DNA from: Burkholderiaceae bacterium | GTDB lineage: Bacteria; Pseudomonadota; Gammaproteobacteria; Burkholderiales; Burkholderiaceae_E | Reading direction: 5' to 3' | Assembly (NCBI GenBank): GCA_027493945.1 | Contig: JAOSJU010000001.1 | Coordinates: 930,001 to 994,000, forward strand | DNA length: 64,000 nucleotides | Part shown: in pieces, positions 53,368-61,669 of the stretch | Layout: every line of letters starts with the position of its first letter | How positions within the stretch are numbered: position 1 is the stretch's first letter | Program-made: the position numbers and the translations under genes | The notes under the pieces: generated by a model | Seen by the model: the letters and a program-made list of their open reading frames with translations, nothing else | What the model was told of the DNA's origin: nothing | Database searches by the model: none

Positions 53368-53552
53368 CGGCGGAGAGTTTGGGCGATCGGTGCCACCGGA
53401 GAATGCCGGACGAGGCCGGACGCGGCATCGGGCGATTATGCCAGCCATGACGCCTCCCGGAACGCCGGAGGCCGCGCCGGCCACCCCGCGGCGGCGCCGC
53501 TGTGGCAGTATCGAGCCCGGAATCTCCCGCCTTCAGAGGACTGCCGACCAAC

Positions 53553-53912
53553 ATGCCACGCCGATCCTACGAAGCCATCCGCAAGCAGATCGAGAAACTC
53601 GAAGCCCAGGCGCGCAAGCTCGAGGACGCCGCGGAACAGAAAAAGAAGCAGGCCGTCGCGCAGGTCGTCGCGCTGATGAAGAAGCTCGGCGTGTCGCTCG
53701 AAGACATGGCCGGCGCCCGGCCCCGCCGGACGCGCGCTGCGAAAGGCGGCGCGAAGAAGCGTGCCGCGAAGAAAGGGGCCGCCCGCAAGCCGGTCGCGCC
53801 GAAATATCGCAACGCGAAGACCGGCGAAACCTGGTCCGGGCGCGGGCGCACGCCGCGCTGGCTGGCGGCGCTCGAGGCGCAGGGCAAGTCGCGCGACGAC
53901 TACCGGGTCTGA
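53553..53912 (+). CDS. H-NS-family nucleoid protein with histone-H1-like linker
   Basis: The 119-residue protein has an N-terminal coiled-coil (EAIRKQIEKLEAQARKLEDA), a lysine- and alanine-rich linker (AAKGGAKKRAAKKGAARKP) resembling a histone H1 tail, and the H-NS DNA-binding core YRNAKTGETWSGRGRTPRWL. H-NS proteins silence AT-rich acquired DNA. Its position between the Pse operon and the toxin-antitoxin cluster suggests local xenogeneic silencing. The ATG at 53553 is chosen because the family starts just before the coiled-coil. Confidence 0.88.
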   Translation: MPRRSYEAIRKQIEKLEAQARKLEDAAEQKKKQAVAQVVALMKKLGVSLEDMAGARPRRTRAAKGGAKKRAAKKGAARKPVAPKYRNAKTGETWSGRGRTPRWLAALEAQGKSRDDYRV

Positions 53913-54349
53913 AGCGCCCTTACGAGTAGCGCGTCCCGCGGCTCGGCGAACGGATTCACCACCGTCACGCCGCGCCAGGTGAAACCGTGCTGCAAGTCCT
54001 CGCTGAGCAGGATGCGGCACTGGTTCTCGGCGGCCACCGACAGGATCAGCGCATCCCGGACCTGCAAACCATGGTCGGTGCACAGATCGAGCGCTGCCTG
54101 GTATGCGGGCCACGAGGAGTCAGCCACCTCGAAACTGTCGGCCCATTCGAGGACTGCAGTGCGCGCGACCTCGCGACTGCGCAGCAGCTTTCGCGTCAGG
54201 ACGTTGAAGAGCTCTCCGAGCGCTTGGGCGGGCAGGATCGCAGCGCCCTCTGGTAGTGCAGCCCCAAGATCGGGTCGGCCGCAGCGGCGGATTGCCCGCG
54301 CAGCACTCGGGCGCAGGCCTCGAGCAGTTCCCGAAGCACCGGAAACCAT
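53900..54349 (-). pseudogene. PIN-domain toxin remnant lacking its N-terminal strand
   Basis: The C-terminal two thirds match VapC-type PIN toxins: ILPAQALGELFNVLTRKLL, CTDHGLQVRDALILSVAAEN and LLSEDLQHGFTWRGVTVVNPF. The expected start, a short strand with the catalytic DTNV-type aspartate about 45 residues earlier, is absent in all three frames. In its place is unrelated sequence that could be read from an ATG at 54349. No antitoxin gene is next to it. I interpret it as a toxin truncated when the neighbouring vapBC pair arrived. It overlaps the end of the H-NS gene by 13 bp on the opposite strand. Confidence 0.55.
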
Positions 54350-54363
54350 GCCTGCCGATGCGA

Positions 54364-54795
54364 TCACAGCGCACGCAGATGCCCGGCTGTCGCGCCGCGA
54401 ACCGCAGAAACAGGAACGCCCCGATCGAAGGTGACCAGGCAACCGCCGTGCGCAACGGCCAAGGCCAGCAGATAGACGTCGGTGACCTGTCGATGACCAT
54501 GGATGCGATCGAAGTCGACACGCCCGTCGTCGCGCAAGGAGACGTCGTCGGGCCAGAATTCATGATCGAGTTCGTCGCACGCCTGTTGCAGACGGGCGCG
54601 AACCTGCCGGATGCCCACGGCACCCCTGCGGCCGTAGCTCGGCGAGTTCATCACGCGAATCACGCCGTTTTCGACCAGCGGGCAGGTTGCAATCTGCAGC
54701 CCGGGAGTCTCGACGAGTTCGTTCGCCTGCTCGGAGAAGACATGGGCGTCGTCGAACAGGGCGACCCAGACGTTCACGTCGAACAGGAATCGCAT
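54364..54795 (-). CDS. PIN-domain toxin (VapC-type)
   Basis: This 143-residue ribonuclease-like toxin starts MRFLFDVNVWVALFDD, with the first catalytic aspartate at residue 6. Further acidic residues lie in LVENGVIRVMN and RQVTDVYLLALAVAHGG. VapC toxins cut tRNA or rRNA when their antitoxin is degraded. The ATG is embedded in the antitoxin stop (TGATG), giving tight coupling. Confidence 0.88.
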   Translation of the reverse strand: MRFLFDVNVWVALFDDAHVFSEQANELVETPGLQIATCPLVENGVIRVMNSPSYGRRGAVGIRQVRARLQQACDELDHEFWPDDVSLRDDGRVDFDRIHGHRQVTDVYLLALAVAHGGCLVTFDRGVPVSAVRGATAGHLRAL

Positions 54796-55034
54796 CAGAT
54801 CCCTTCGCGCTCCATGATCTCGCGCACATGCTCTGCCGTGATCACCTCGTCGCGCCTGGGAAGTAGCGCAAAACGTCCGCGCAGCGGTTGCGGCGGCGGC
54901 TCCGAGACACGATGCGGGGCGAGGCCGCGACGAATCAGGCGCGACACTGCCTCGCCGATGGAAACCCGTTCGCGGGCGGCGACTTCCTTCGCGGCCAGGA
55001 AAGCGTCTTCGTCGATATTCAGGGTGGTTCGCAT
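54795..55034 (-). CDS. ribbon-helix-helix VapB-type antitoxin
   Basis: The 79-residue protein begins MRTTLNIDEDAFLAAKEVAARE, a typical ribbon-helix-helix DNA-binding start. It continues with VSIGEAVSRLIRRGLAP and a C-terminal toxin-binding tail (RRDEVITAEHVREIME). It would neutralise the adjacent PIN toxin and autoregulate the operon. Confidence 0.88.
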   Translation of the reverse strand: MRTTLNIDEDAFLAAKEVAARERVSIGEAVSRLIRRGLAPHRVSEPPPQPLRGRFALLPRRDEVITAEHVREIMEREGI

Positions 55035-55117
55035 TGTTGCATCTTAGCATCAATACAACATCAACGCATCAATTCTCTCCGCCGCGGCACGGCGCCGGGT
55101 CGAACCCGGCGCGCCTC

Positions 55118-56509
55118 TCAAAACGGTAGCGCCGCCCCCGGCTTCACCGCCAGGATCGCCCGGCGGAAATCCGCCTGGATCCGCGCCAGCGCCTCGGGCG
55201 TGTCGGCCTCGAAGCGGATCACCACCACCGGCGTCGTGTTCGACGGCCGCGCCAGCCCGAAGCCGTCCGGGTACTCGACCCGAACGCCGTCGATCTTGAT
55301 GACCTCGGTCGCCCCTTCGAACTTCGCGGTGCGCTTCAGTTCCTCCACCAGCGTGAAGTTCTCGCCCTCGGCCGTCTTCAGCTGAAGCTCCGGCGTGGCC
55401 GGCGAGTTGGGCAGCGCATTGAGCACCGCGCTCGGGTCGGCATGCCGCGACAGGATCTCGAGCAGCCGCGCACCGGTGTACAGCCCGTCGTCGAAGCCGT
55501 ACCAGCGCTCCTTGAAGAAGGTGTGCCCGCTCATCTCGCCGGCGAGCGGCGCGCCGGTTTCCTTCAGCTTGGCCTTCACCAGCGAATGGCCGGTGCGCCA
55601 CATCGTCGGGCGCCCGCCGTGGCGGCGGACGTGCGCCGCGACGTTGCGGCTGCACTTCACGTCGAAGATGATCTCGGCGCCCGGGTTGCGCGACAGCACG
55701 TCCTCGGCGAACAGCATCAGCTGGCGGTCCGGGTAGATGATCTGGCCGTCCTTGGTGACCACTCCCAGGCGGTCGCCGTCGCCGTCGAAGGCCAGCCCGA
55801 GCTCGGCGTCGGTGTCGCGCAATGCGCGGATCAGGTCCTGCAGGTTCTCGGGATGCGCGGGGTCGGGATGGTGGTTCGGGAAAGTGCCGTCGACCTCGCA
55901 GAACAGTTCGACCACCTCGCAGCCGAGCCCGCGAAACAGCTGCGGCGCGAGCGCGCCGGCCACGCCGTTGCCGCAGTCGATCGCGATCTTCATCGGACGC
56001 GCGAGCTTCACGTCGCCGGTGATGCGCGCGAGGTAGCGCGCCGACAGGTCTTCGCTGCGCAGGCCGCCGCGCCGCGCCTCGGGTACCTCCGCGAGCGCAC
56101 CCGAGGCGATCGCCTCGCGCAGGCCCTGGATCGCGTCGCCGTAGATCGCGTCGCCGGCGATCACCATCTTCAGGCCGTTGTAGTCGGGCGGGTTGTGGCT
56201 GCCGGTGACCGCGACGCCGGTGCCGGTGCCGAGTTTGAAGGTCGCGTAGTAGACGACCGGGGTGGGCACCATGCCGATGTCGATCACGTCGACGCCGGCG
56301 GCGCGAAAGCCGTCGGACAGCGCGGCGACCAGCTTCGGCCCGGAGAGCCGGCCGTCGCGGCCGATCACCGTCTCGCGGGTGCCGGCCTTGCGGGCCAGCG
56401 CGCCGAGCGCAAGGCCGATCGCGCGCACCGCGTCGACCGTGAGCGTGTCGTCGACGACGCCGCGGATGTCGTAAGCCTTGAAGATGGAGGGGGAGATCGT
56501 GGTGGTCAT
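55118..56509 (-). CDS. phosphomannomutase/phosphoglucomutase
   Basis: The 463-residue alpha-D-phosphohexomutase interconverts mannose- or glucose-6-phosphate and the 1-phosphates, supplying GDP-mannose and dTDP-sugar pathways. The phosphoserine loop is TGSHNPPDYNGLK (Ser104), the metal loop DGDGDRLG, the sugar loop GEMSGHTFFKERW and the phosphate loop RPSNTTP. The length fits AlgC/ManB. It sits alone between toxin-antitoxin modules, apart from the other polysaccharide genes. Confidence 0.93.
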   Translation of the reverse strand: MTTTISPSIFKAYDIRGVVDDTLTVDAVRAIGLALGALARKAGTRETVIGRDGRLSGPKLVAALSDGFRAAGVDVIDIGMVPTPVVYYATFKLGTGTGVAVTGSHNPPDYNGLKMVIAGDAIYGDAIQGLREAIASGALAEVPEARRGGLRSEDLSARYLARITGDVKLARPMKIAIDCGNGVAGALAPQLFRGLGCEVVELFCEVDGTFPNHHPDPAHPENLQDLIRALRDTDAELGLAFDGDGDRLGVVTKDGQIIYPDRQLMLFAEDVLSRNPGAEIIFDVKCSRNVAAHVRRHGGRPTMWRTGHSLVKAKLKETGAPLAGEMSGHTFFKERWYGFDDGLYTGARLLEILSRHADPSAVLNALPNSPATPELQLKTAEGENFTLVEELKRTAKFEGATEVIKIDGVRVEYPDGFGLARPSNTTPVVVIRFEADTPEALARIQADFRRAILAVKPGAALPF

Positions 56510-56667
56510 CGAATTGAGTTCGCTGCGGTTCGACGGACAAGACACGGCGGCGTACGAGCCGTGCTCGTCCACGCAGTCTACGATGTTTGACCTCCTGCGC
56601 CAGCAATCGTCCGTCCGCATCGACCGCCCGATCGACTTTCCGGAGCGCCGGGTTTCTGTTAAGCTCC

Positions 56668-56685
56668 TGACTATATTTTTAGTCA
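56668..56685. promoter_or_regulatory. palindromic operator upstream of the Phd-PIN module
   Basis: TGACTA-TATTTT-TAGTCA is an 18-bp palindrome in a conspicuously AT-rich patch, ending 8 bp before the antitoxin ATG. Its tatatt could serve as a -10 element. It is the likely binding site for autorepression by the antitoxin. Confidence 0.65.
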
Positions 56686-56693
56686 TATTTTAC

Positions 56694-56942
56694 ATGGCAA
56701 CCCACGTATTCAGCCTCAGCGAAGCGAAGGCAAAGCTCAGCGAACTGGTCGACCTGGCCGCGGCCGGGGAGCCGGTCGTCATCACCCGGCACGGCAAGCC
56801 TGTGCTCGAGCTGGTGCGCCCACGAGTCGCCCGCAAACCCGTGGATATCGACGCGTTGCGCAAGCTCACCGAGCGACAGCCGAAGCAGCGCGAGAGCGCC
56901 GGCGCGTTCATGCGTCGCCTGCGCGAAGACGCCCGTTACTGA
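56694..56942 (+). CDS. Phd/YefM-type antitoxin
   Basis: The 82-residue protein starts MATHVFSLSEAKAKLSELVD, with LAAAGEPVVITRHGKPVLELV typical of Phd/YefM antitoxins. A short Arg-rich C-terminal tail would wrap the toxin. It is followed 5 bp later by a PIN-domain toxin gene. Confidence 0.9.
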   Translation: MATHVFSLSEAKAKLSELVDLAAAGEPVVITRHGKPVLELVRPRVARKPVDIDALRKLTERQPKQRESAGAFMRRLREDARY

Positions 56943-56947
56943 ACCCG

Positions 56948-57373
56948 GTGCACTATCTCGACACCAGCCTTCTGGTCGCCGCGCTCACCAGCGAGGCCAT
57001 GACGCGCGTGGCCCAGCGCTGGCTCGCGAGCCAGCCGGCCGGTTCGATCGCGATCAGCGACTGGGTGATCACCGAGTTCTCCGCCGCGCTGTCGATCAAG
57101 TCGCGCGAGAAGCAGATCGGCGCGGCCGACCGGGCGGAGGTGCTCGCCGCGTTCGCGCGCCTGGCGGAAGAGAGTCTCGAGGTCTGGCCGGTCACGCGCG
57201 CCGACTACCGCACGGCGGCCCGGTTCGCCGACCTGCACACCTCCGGACTGCGCGCCGGCGACGCACTGCACCTGGCCGTCTCCGCAGAGCGTGGGGCGCC
57301 GATCTGTACGCTCGACCGGGCCATGATCACGGCCGCAAGATTGCTGGGCGTCGGTGCGGCACAGCCCGCGTGA
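56948..57373 (+). CDS. PIN-domain toxin partner of the Phd-type antitoxin
   Basis: The 141-residue toxin starts with GTG and reads HYLDTSLLVAALTSEAM, with Asp5 as the first catalytic residue. The acidic residues in ISDWVITEFSAAL and LRAGDALHLAVSAE and the final ICTLDRAM are present. It is predicted to be an Mg-dependent RNase. Confidence 0.9.
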   Translation: MHYLDTSLLVAALTSEAMTRVAQRWLASQPAGSIAISDWVITEFSAALSIKSREKQIGAADRAEVLAAFARLAEESLEVWPVTRADYRTAARFADLHTSGLRAGDALHLAVSAERGAPICTLDRAMITAARLLGVGAAQPA

Positions 57374-57414
57374 ACCATTCCGAACGCTCTGTTCGTCTCC
57401 CGAGGGGCGTCGCC

Positions 57415-57852
57415 CTACCTCAGCACCCTGACATCCTGAACCGCCGAGAAGTCGCGGTCGTGAGTGACCAACCCCCAGGCGCCGATCTCGAGCGCGGTAG
57501 CCAACTGGATGGCGTCGGGCAATCGCAGCCGATATCGCGCCCGCAGCCGGGCGGCCTCCACGGCAATCGGCACGCTCAGCGGATGAACGTCGAAATCGCA
57601 CAACGCCGCTTCGAGCTGCTTGCCCAGCGCGTCGCGTCCATGACCATACGGGCCCGTCAGCACCTCGGCCAGCGTGACGGTCGACAATGCGATGCGCAGT
57701 CGCCCGGCGGCGGCTTGCTCGAACAAGCCTGCGAACCTGCCCGCATACCGCACGTCGTCCTGGAAGTGACAAATGAACGGTGCCGTATCGACGAGAAGCA
57801 GTGCGTCGTCGGGCAATCCGGACCAGTCGATGGCAGCTCGCCCGGTTTTCAC
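57415..57852 (-). CDS. PIN-domain toxin (second Phd-linked module)
   Basis: The GTG at 57852 overlaps the antitoxin stop (GTGA), giving 145 residues. The PIN core begins ALLLVDTAPFICHFQ and continues with STVTLAEVLTGPY, LRLPDAIQLATALEIGAW and LVTHDRDFSAV. The lineup of acidic residues is complete. It shares little sequence with the other PIN genes here, so the modules were not made by recent duplication. Confidence 0.88.
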   Translation of the reverse strand: MKTGRAAIDWSGLPDDALLLVDTAPFICHFQDDVRYAGRFAGLFEQAAAGRLRIALSTVTLAEVLTGPYGHGRDALGKQLEAALCDFDVHPLSVPIAVEAARLRARYRLRLPDAIQLATALEIGAWGLVTHDRDFSAVQDVRVLR

Positions 57853-58094
57853 TCGGCCCACTCGGCGCGCAATGCCTCGACGGAGCGCGCGGGCTCCTTT
57901 CCCCACAGGCCGACCGCGCAACCCTTCAAGGCCAGCATCGCCGTGGGCAAGCGTCGCTGGCTCGCCTTCTCCACCGGCACGATGGCGGCATACGGCCGGC
58001 CATGTCGCGTGATCAGGGTCATCTTCCCTTCGTGGGCCGCGGCCACCAGTTCGGGCAACCGACGTCGCGTTGCGTCGATACCGAGCGTCTCCAT
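57849..58094 (-). CDS. Phd/YefM-type antitoxin (second module)
   Basis: The 81-residue protein starts METLGIDATRRRLPELVAAA, with KMTLITRHGRPYAAIVPVE typical of Phd/YefM. A CAGGA ribosome binding site lies about 10 bases before the ATG. It is transcribed from a strong promoter at 58127-58155. Confidence 0.88.
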   Translation of the reverse strand: METLGIDATRRRLPELVAAAHEGKMTLITRHGRPYAAIVPVEKASQRRLPTAMLALKGCAVGLWGKEPARSVEALRAEWAE

Positions 58095-58095
58095 C

Positions 58096-58155
58096 CGTAC
58101 ATCCTGATTATGTACAACCTGTACGAATTATAGGATCGATGGCTGAAAGGGGTAA
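58096..58155 (-). promoter_or_regulatory. promoter and GTAC-repeat operator of the second Phd-PIN module
   Basis: On the reverse strand TTACCC (58150-58155) and a perfect TATAAT (58127-58132) are 17 bp apart. Between the -10 box and the ATG are three GTAC copies (58097-58100, 58112-58115, 58121-58124), two within an inverted GTACA...TGTAC pair. These are plausible antitoxin binding sites. Confidence 0.65.
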
Positions 58156-58161
58156 TCGGCC

Positions 58162-58578
58162 GTGAGCCCGGTGCTCGACAGCTCGATCACATTGGCCCGG
58201 CTCTTCGAAGACGAGCGCACCCCGGCTGCCGACGAGGTGCTGCAGCGTGTCGTCGAGAATGGCGCCGTCGCCCCGTCACTGTGGCGACTGGAAGTCGCGA
58301 ACGGGCTGCAAACGGCGGTCAGGCGGGGCCGGATCGACCCGGCGTTTCGGGACGCGTCGATCGCCGACCTGCAGGCGCTTATGGTTGCCGTCGATCCCGA
58401 GACACACGCCCGTGCCCGGGCCGACACGCTCGAGCTGGCCGCGCGCCATGGACTGACCCTGTGCGACGCAGCATATCTGGAACTCGCGCAGCGCCGGCGG
58501 CTGCCGCTCGCCACGCTGGATCGGGAACTGCGCGCCGCGGCCGACGTCAACGGCGTCGAACTTCTCGGCGCCCGATAG
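58162..58578 (+). CDS. orphan PIN-domain toxin
   Basis: The 138-residue protein starts with GTG (SPVLDSSITLARLFEDER) and holds the PIN acidic residues in the first strand, in PSLWRLEVANGLQ, and in LTLCDAAYLELAQRR followed by PLATLDRELR. No antitoxin gene is adjacent. The only upstream coding trace is an 8-codon frame (MAERGNRP) ending in the start codon, possibly a relic. It diverges from the second Phd-PIN module. Confidence 0.82.
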   Translation: MSPVLDSSITLARLFEDERTPAADEVLQRVVENGAVAPSLWRLEVANGLQTAVRRGRIDPAFRDASIADLQALMVAVDPETHARARADTLELAARHGLTLCDAAYLELAQRRRLPLATLDRELRAAADVNGVELLGAR

Positions 58579-58601
58579 CGCCCGCCTCAGCCGCCCGCCT
58601 C

Positions 58602-60494
58602 TCAGCCGCCCGACACCGCGCGCTCGCTCTCGACCGCAGTGCCCGCCACCACCCGCAGCGCGGGCCGCGCCTCGTACGGCACGTACTCGGGCACCCAGCG
58701 GCCCAGCGCCGCGCGCACCTCGTCGTCCGATACCGGCCCGGCGCGGCCGAGCCAGTCACGCAGTTCCGCGAGGATGCCGTCGGGCACCGGCCGCGAGCGC
58801 GCGACGCGCAGTTTCGGGTGCGGCGTCGCCAGCGTCTGCTCCGCGTCGGCCAGCAGCTCCTCGTAGAGCTTCTCGCCGGGGCGAAGTCCGGTGAACTCGA
58901 TGCGAATCTCGTCCTCGCCGAAGCCGGACAGGCGGATCATGTTGCGCGCGAGATCGATGATCCTCACCGGCTCGCCCATGTCGAGCACGAAGATCTCGCC
59001 GCCCTCGCCCATCGTGGCCGCCTGCAGCATGAGTTGCGCCGCCTCGGGAATCGACATGAAGTAGCGGGTGATCTCCGGGTGCGTGACCGTGACCGGGCCG
59101 CCGCGCGCGATCTGCGCCTGGAACTTCGGGATCACGCTGCCGGTGCTGCCCAGCACGTTGCCGAAGCGCACCATCTCGAACCGCGTCGGCCCGCCCTGCC
59201 CCTGCAGCGCCTGGCAGGCGATCTCGGCCAGCCGCTTGGTCGCGCCCATCACGTTGGTGGGGTTCACCGCCTTGTCGGTGGAGATCAGCACGAAGCGCTC
59301 GGCGCCATGGCGCTGCGCACATTCGGCGACCTGCAGCGTGCCAAGCACGTTGTTGCGCGCCGCCTGCCATGCGTTGCCGACCTCCATCAGCGGCACGTGC
59401 TTGTAGGCGGCGGCGTGGAAGACGAGTTGCGGACGGTGCGCTGCAAAGACCTCGTCGAGCCGGGCAGCGTCCTTCACGTCGCCGGCCAGCGGGACGATCG
59501 GCACGTCGGGGCGATTGGCAGCAAACCACTGCTCGAGGGTGTATAGCGCGAACTCTCCCTGCTCGAAGAGCAGGAGCCTTGCCGGCCCGAAGCGGGACAG
59601 CTGCCGGCACAGCTCTCCACCAATCGAGCCACCGGCGCCGGTCACCAGCACGGTACGCGCCGCGACCATCTCGCTCACACCCGCGGTGTCGATCTCGACC
59701 GTTTCCCGCCCAAGCAGGTCGTCGATCTCGATTCGCCGAAGCGAGGAGACCGACACTCGACCGGAGAGCAGATCGTCGACGCCAGGCACGGTGAACACGT
59801 GCGCGCCCGCCCTTACCGCCAGGTCGGTTGCCCGCCGGCGCATGGCAACCGACGCAGACGGGATCGCCAGAATCGCGTGCCGCGCCTTCTCGTTCGTGAG
59901 CACTTGCGGAAGGATGTCGACCGCACCGAAAACGGGCCTGCCAAGCACCTCTCGACCCCACTTCGCCGGGTCATCGTCAACCAGTCCGACCACGCGCCAA
60001 TCGGGGACCCGATCGAGTTCGCGCACCAGCGCGGCCCCGCTGCGGCCAGCGCCAACGATGATCACCGGCTTGCCCTCCGCATTGAGGCGCCCGTAGAGGC
60101 GATGTTCCTTCGCCATCCGGTAGGCCGCGCGACCGCCGGCCATCCAGAACGCGAGGAGCATCGGGTACAGCACGACGATCGAGCGCGGCGTGCCGAAGGG
60201 ATCACGATAGAACGCCACGAAGGCAAGCATCACCAGCGACGATGCCGCCACGGCGCGCAACACGCGCTTCAGGTCCGGCAGGCTGGCGAAGATCCACAGT
60301 CCGCGGTAAAGGCCCGCCCATCGGCAGATCAGCGCATGCGCGGGAACCAGGGCGACCAGACCGAAGAGCAGGTGATCTTCGTACGGGATCGGCAAGCCCA
60401 GGTTGAAGCGCAGCAGGAAGGCTCCGACCCATGCGACGACCGCCCCCAGGATGTCGAAGAGGAAGACAAGCGTGGAACGATCGATGATCTTCAT
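58602..60494 (-). CDS. WbpM/CapD-type nucleotide-sugar 4,6-dehydratase (membrane-anchored)
   Basis: The 630-residue protein has four N-terminal membrane segments, a first Rossmann-like domain (PVIIVGAGRSGAALVRELDR) and a second, catalytic one (VLVTGAGGSIGGELCRQLS). The active-site motif is MGATK in place of YxxxK, characteristic of the WbpM/CapD family, within STDKAVNPTNVMGATKR. It converts UDP-GlcNAc to the 4-keto-6-deoxy sugar that starts synthesis of QuiNAc, FucNAc or bacillosamine-type residues. It follows the WecA-like gene in the same direction, a common pairing for initiation of O-antigen or capsule synthesis. Confidence 0.92.
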   Translation of the reverse strand: MKIIDRSTLVFLFDILGAVVAWVGAFLLRFNLGLPIPYEDHLLFGLVALVPAHALICRWAGLYRGLWIFASLPDLKRVLRAVAASSLVMLAFVAFYRDPFGTPRSIVVLYPMLLAFWMAGGRAAYRMAKEHRLYGRLNAEGKPVIIVGAGRSGAALVRELDRVPDWRVVGLVDDDPAKWGREVLGRPVFGAVDILPQVLTNEKARHAILAIPSASVAMRRRATDLAVRAGAHVFTVPGVDDLLSGRVSVSSLRRIEIDDLLGRETVEIDTAGVSEMVAARTVLVTGAGGSIGGELCRQLSRFGPARLLLFEQGEFALYTLEQWFAANRPDVPIVPLAGDVKDAARLDEVFAAHRPQLVFHAAAYKHVPLMEVGNAWQAARNNVLGTLQVAECAQRHGAERFVLISTDKAVNPTNVMGATKRLAEIACQALQGQGGPTRFEMVRFGNVLGSTGSVIPKFQAQIARGGPVTVTHPEITRYFMSIPEAAQLMLQAATMGEGGEIFVLDMGEPVRIIDLARNMIRLSGFGEDEIRIEFTGLRPGEKLYEELLADAEQTLATPHPKLRVARSRPVPDGILAELRDWLGRAGPVSDDEVRAALGRWVPEYVPYEARPALRVVAGTAVESERAVSGG

Positions 60495-60506
60495 CTCATC
60501 CAGACA

Positions 60507-60526
60507 TGTCCGATTCGCATCGGACA
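60507..60526 (-). terminator. short perfect hairpin between two polysaccharide genes
   Basis: On the transcribed strand TGTCCGAT and ATCGGACA pair perfectly around a GCGA (GNRA) tetraloop. It lies in the 42-bp gap after the WecA-like gene and before the dehydratase gene. There is no T tract, so it may stabilise mRNA or act as a weak attenuator more than as a classical terminator. Confidence 0.5.
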
Positions 60527-60536
60527 GACATACGGC

Positions 60537-61585
60537 TCACCGTCCCGCGGAGGCCGCAACCCTGCGGTTCCCGCAAGCATGCTCGATCCGGTGGAGCACG
60601 AGCAACACGATCGCCACTGCCCCACCGAGCGAGACATACTGGGTCGCACCCGATGTCCGCTGGAGGACCGATGCCGAGACCGCGCAGGCCAGCATCGTCG
60701 CGTAGGCCCATCGTGCGAGCCGCGCGTGCGACCAACCGGCGAGTACCAGCTTCTGGTACGCGTGGTCCCGGTGGGCGAGCCACACTCGCTCCCTCCTCGC
60801 CAGCCGCCTGATGAGGGTCGCGGTCGCGTCTGCAACGAAGGGCAGGAATACCAACACCGGCGTCCACCACTTCCACGTGCCTGCCGCGAAGCCGAGCCAG
60901 CCCAGCGCCCCGGCAAGAAAACCCAGCGGGATCGAACCGCAGTCACCGAGAAAGACGCGAGCGTGGCCAAAATTGAAGGGGAGGAAGCCGAGCGCGGCGC
61001 CGGCAATGCTAGCGCAGACCAGGGCCATGGTGTCGTCACCGGCTGTCGACGCGATCCACGCATAGGCCAGAAAACCGATCACCGCCATGCCGCCAGCGAG
61101 GCCGTTGGCACCGTCCATGAAGTTGTACAGGTTCGTGCCCCATACGATCGCCAGGACCACGCACGACGCCGTCGCGATGCTGCCGGCGGCGGACGGCGAG
61201 AGGAGGACCACCACCGACGCGCAGGCGAAGTGCGCCGGAAGGCGAACCCACACGGGCAGGTGGCGGCGATCGTCGACGAGGGACACCACGAACAGCAGCA
61301 CCGAAGCCCATGCTGCGGCGCCGATCGGCAGCCACGGAAGCTGCGCCGGATCGCGCGTCGCCAGCATGGCCAGACAGGCCAGAAGCCACGCGGGATGCAC
61401 AGCCAGGCCGCCGACGCGCGGTATCGGTCTTCGGTGCAGGGACCGGGGATTCGGCGTGTCGATGAATCCGGTCGGCCAGGCCGCCCGAAGCATCGAGGCC
61501 AAGGCCAGAGCGGAGAGCCCCCCGCAAGCACAAACGCGACGAACTGTCCCAGGATGGTGGATGCTTGCACGGTAGAATGGGCCAT
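60537..61585 (-). CDS. WecA/WbpL-like polyprenyl-phosphate sugar-1-phosphate transferase (frame broken near 61520)
   Basis: This integral membrane enzyme starts polysaccharide synthesis by loading a sugar-1-phosphate onto undecaprenyl phosphate. About ten membrane helices are visible. Conserved motifs are DTPNPRSLHRRPIPRVGG, SLVDDRRHLPVWVR, NLYNFMDGANGLAGGMAV, GHARVFLGDCGSIPLGFL and the HRDHAYQKL loop. The N-terminal helix (ILGQFVAFVLAGG, then LSALALASML) is split: the coding strand has a run of six G at 61518-61523 where seven would keep the frame. I place the start at the ATG at 61585. Sugar specificity is unknown. Confidence 0.9.
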
Positions 61586-61669
61586 TATCCATGAACACCG
61601 CTCTGGCCTGGTGAGAACGAACGTGCCTCCCGTCGTCGCCACGGCCAACCACTGACCCCGGGGACTGCG

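Noticed and set aside
54256..55047. A + strand frame across the vapBC pair
   Set aside because: It is antisense to two well-supported toxin-antitoxin genes and has no recognisable domain.
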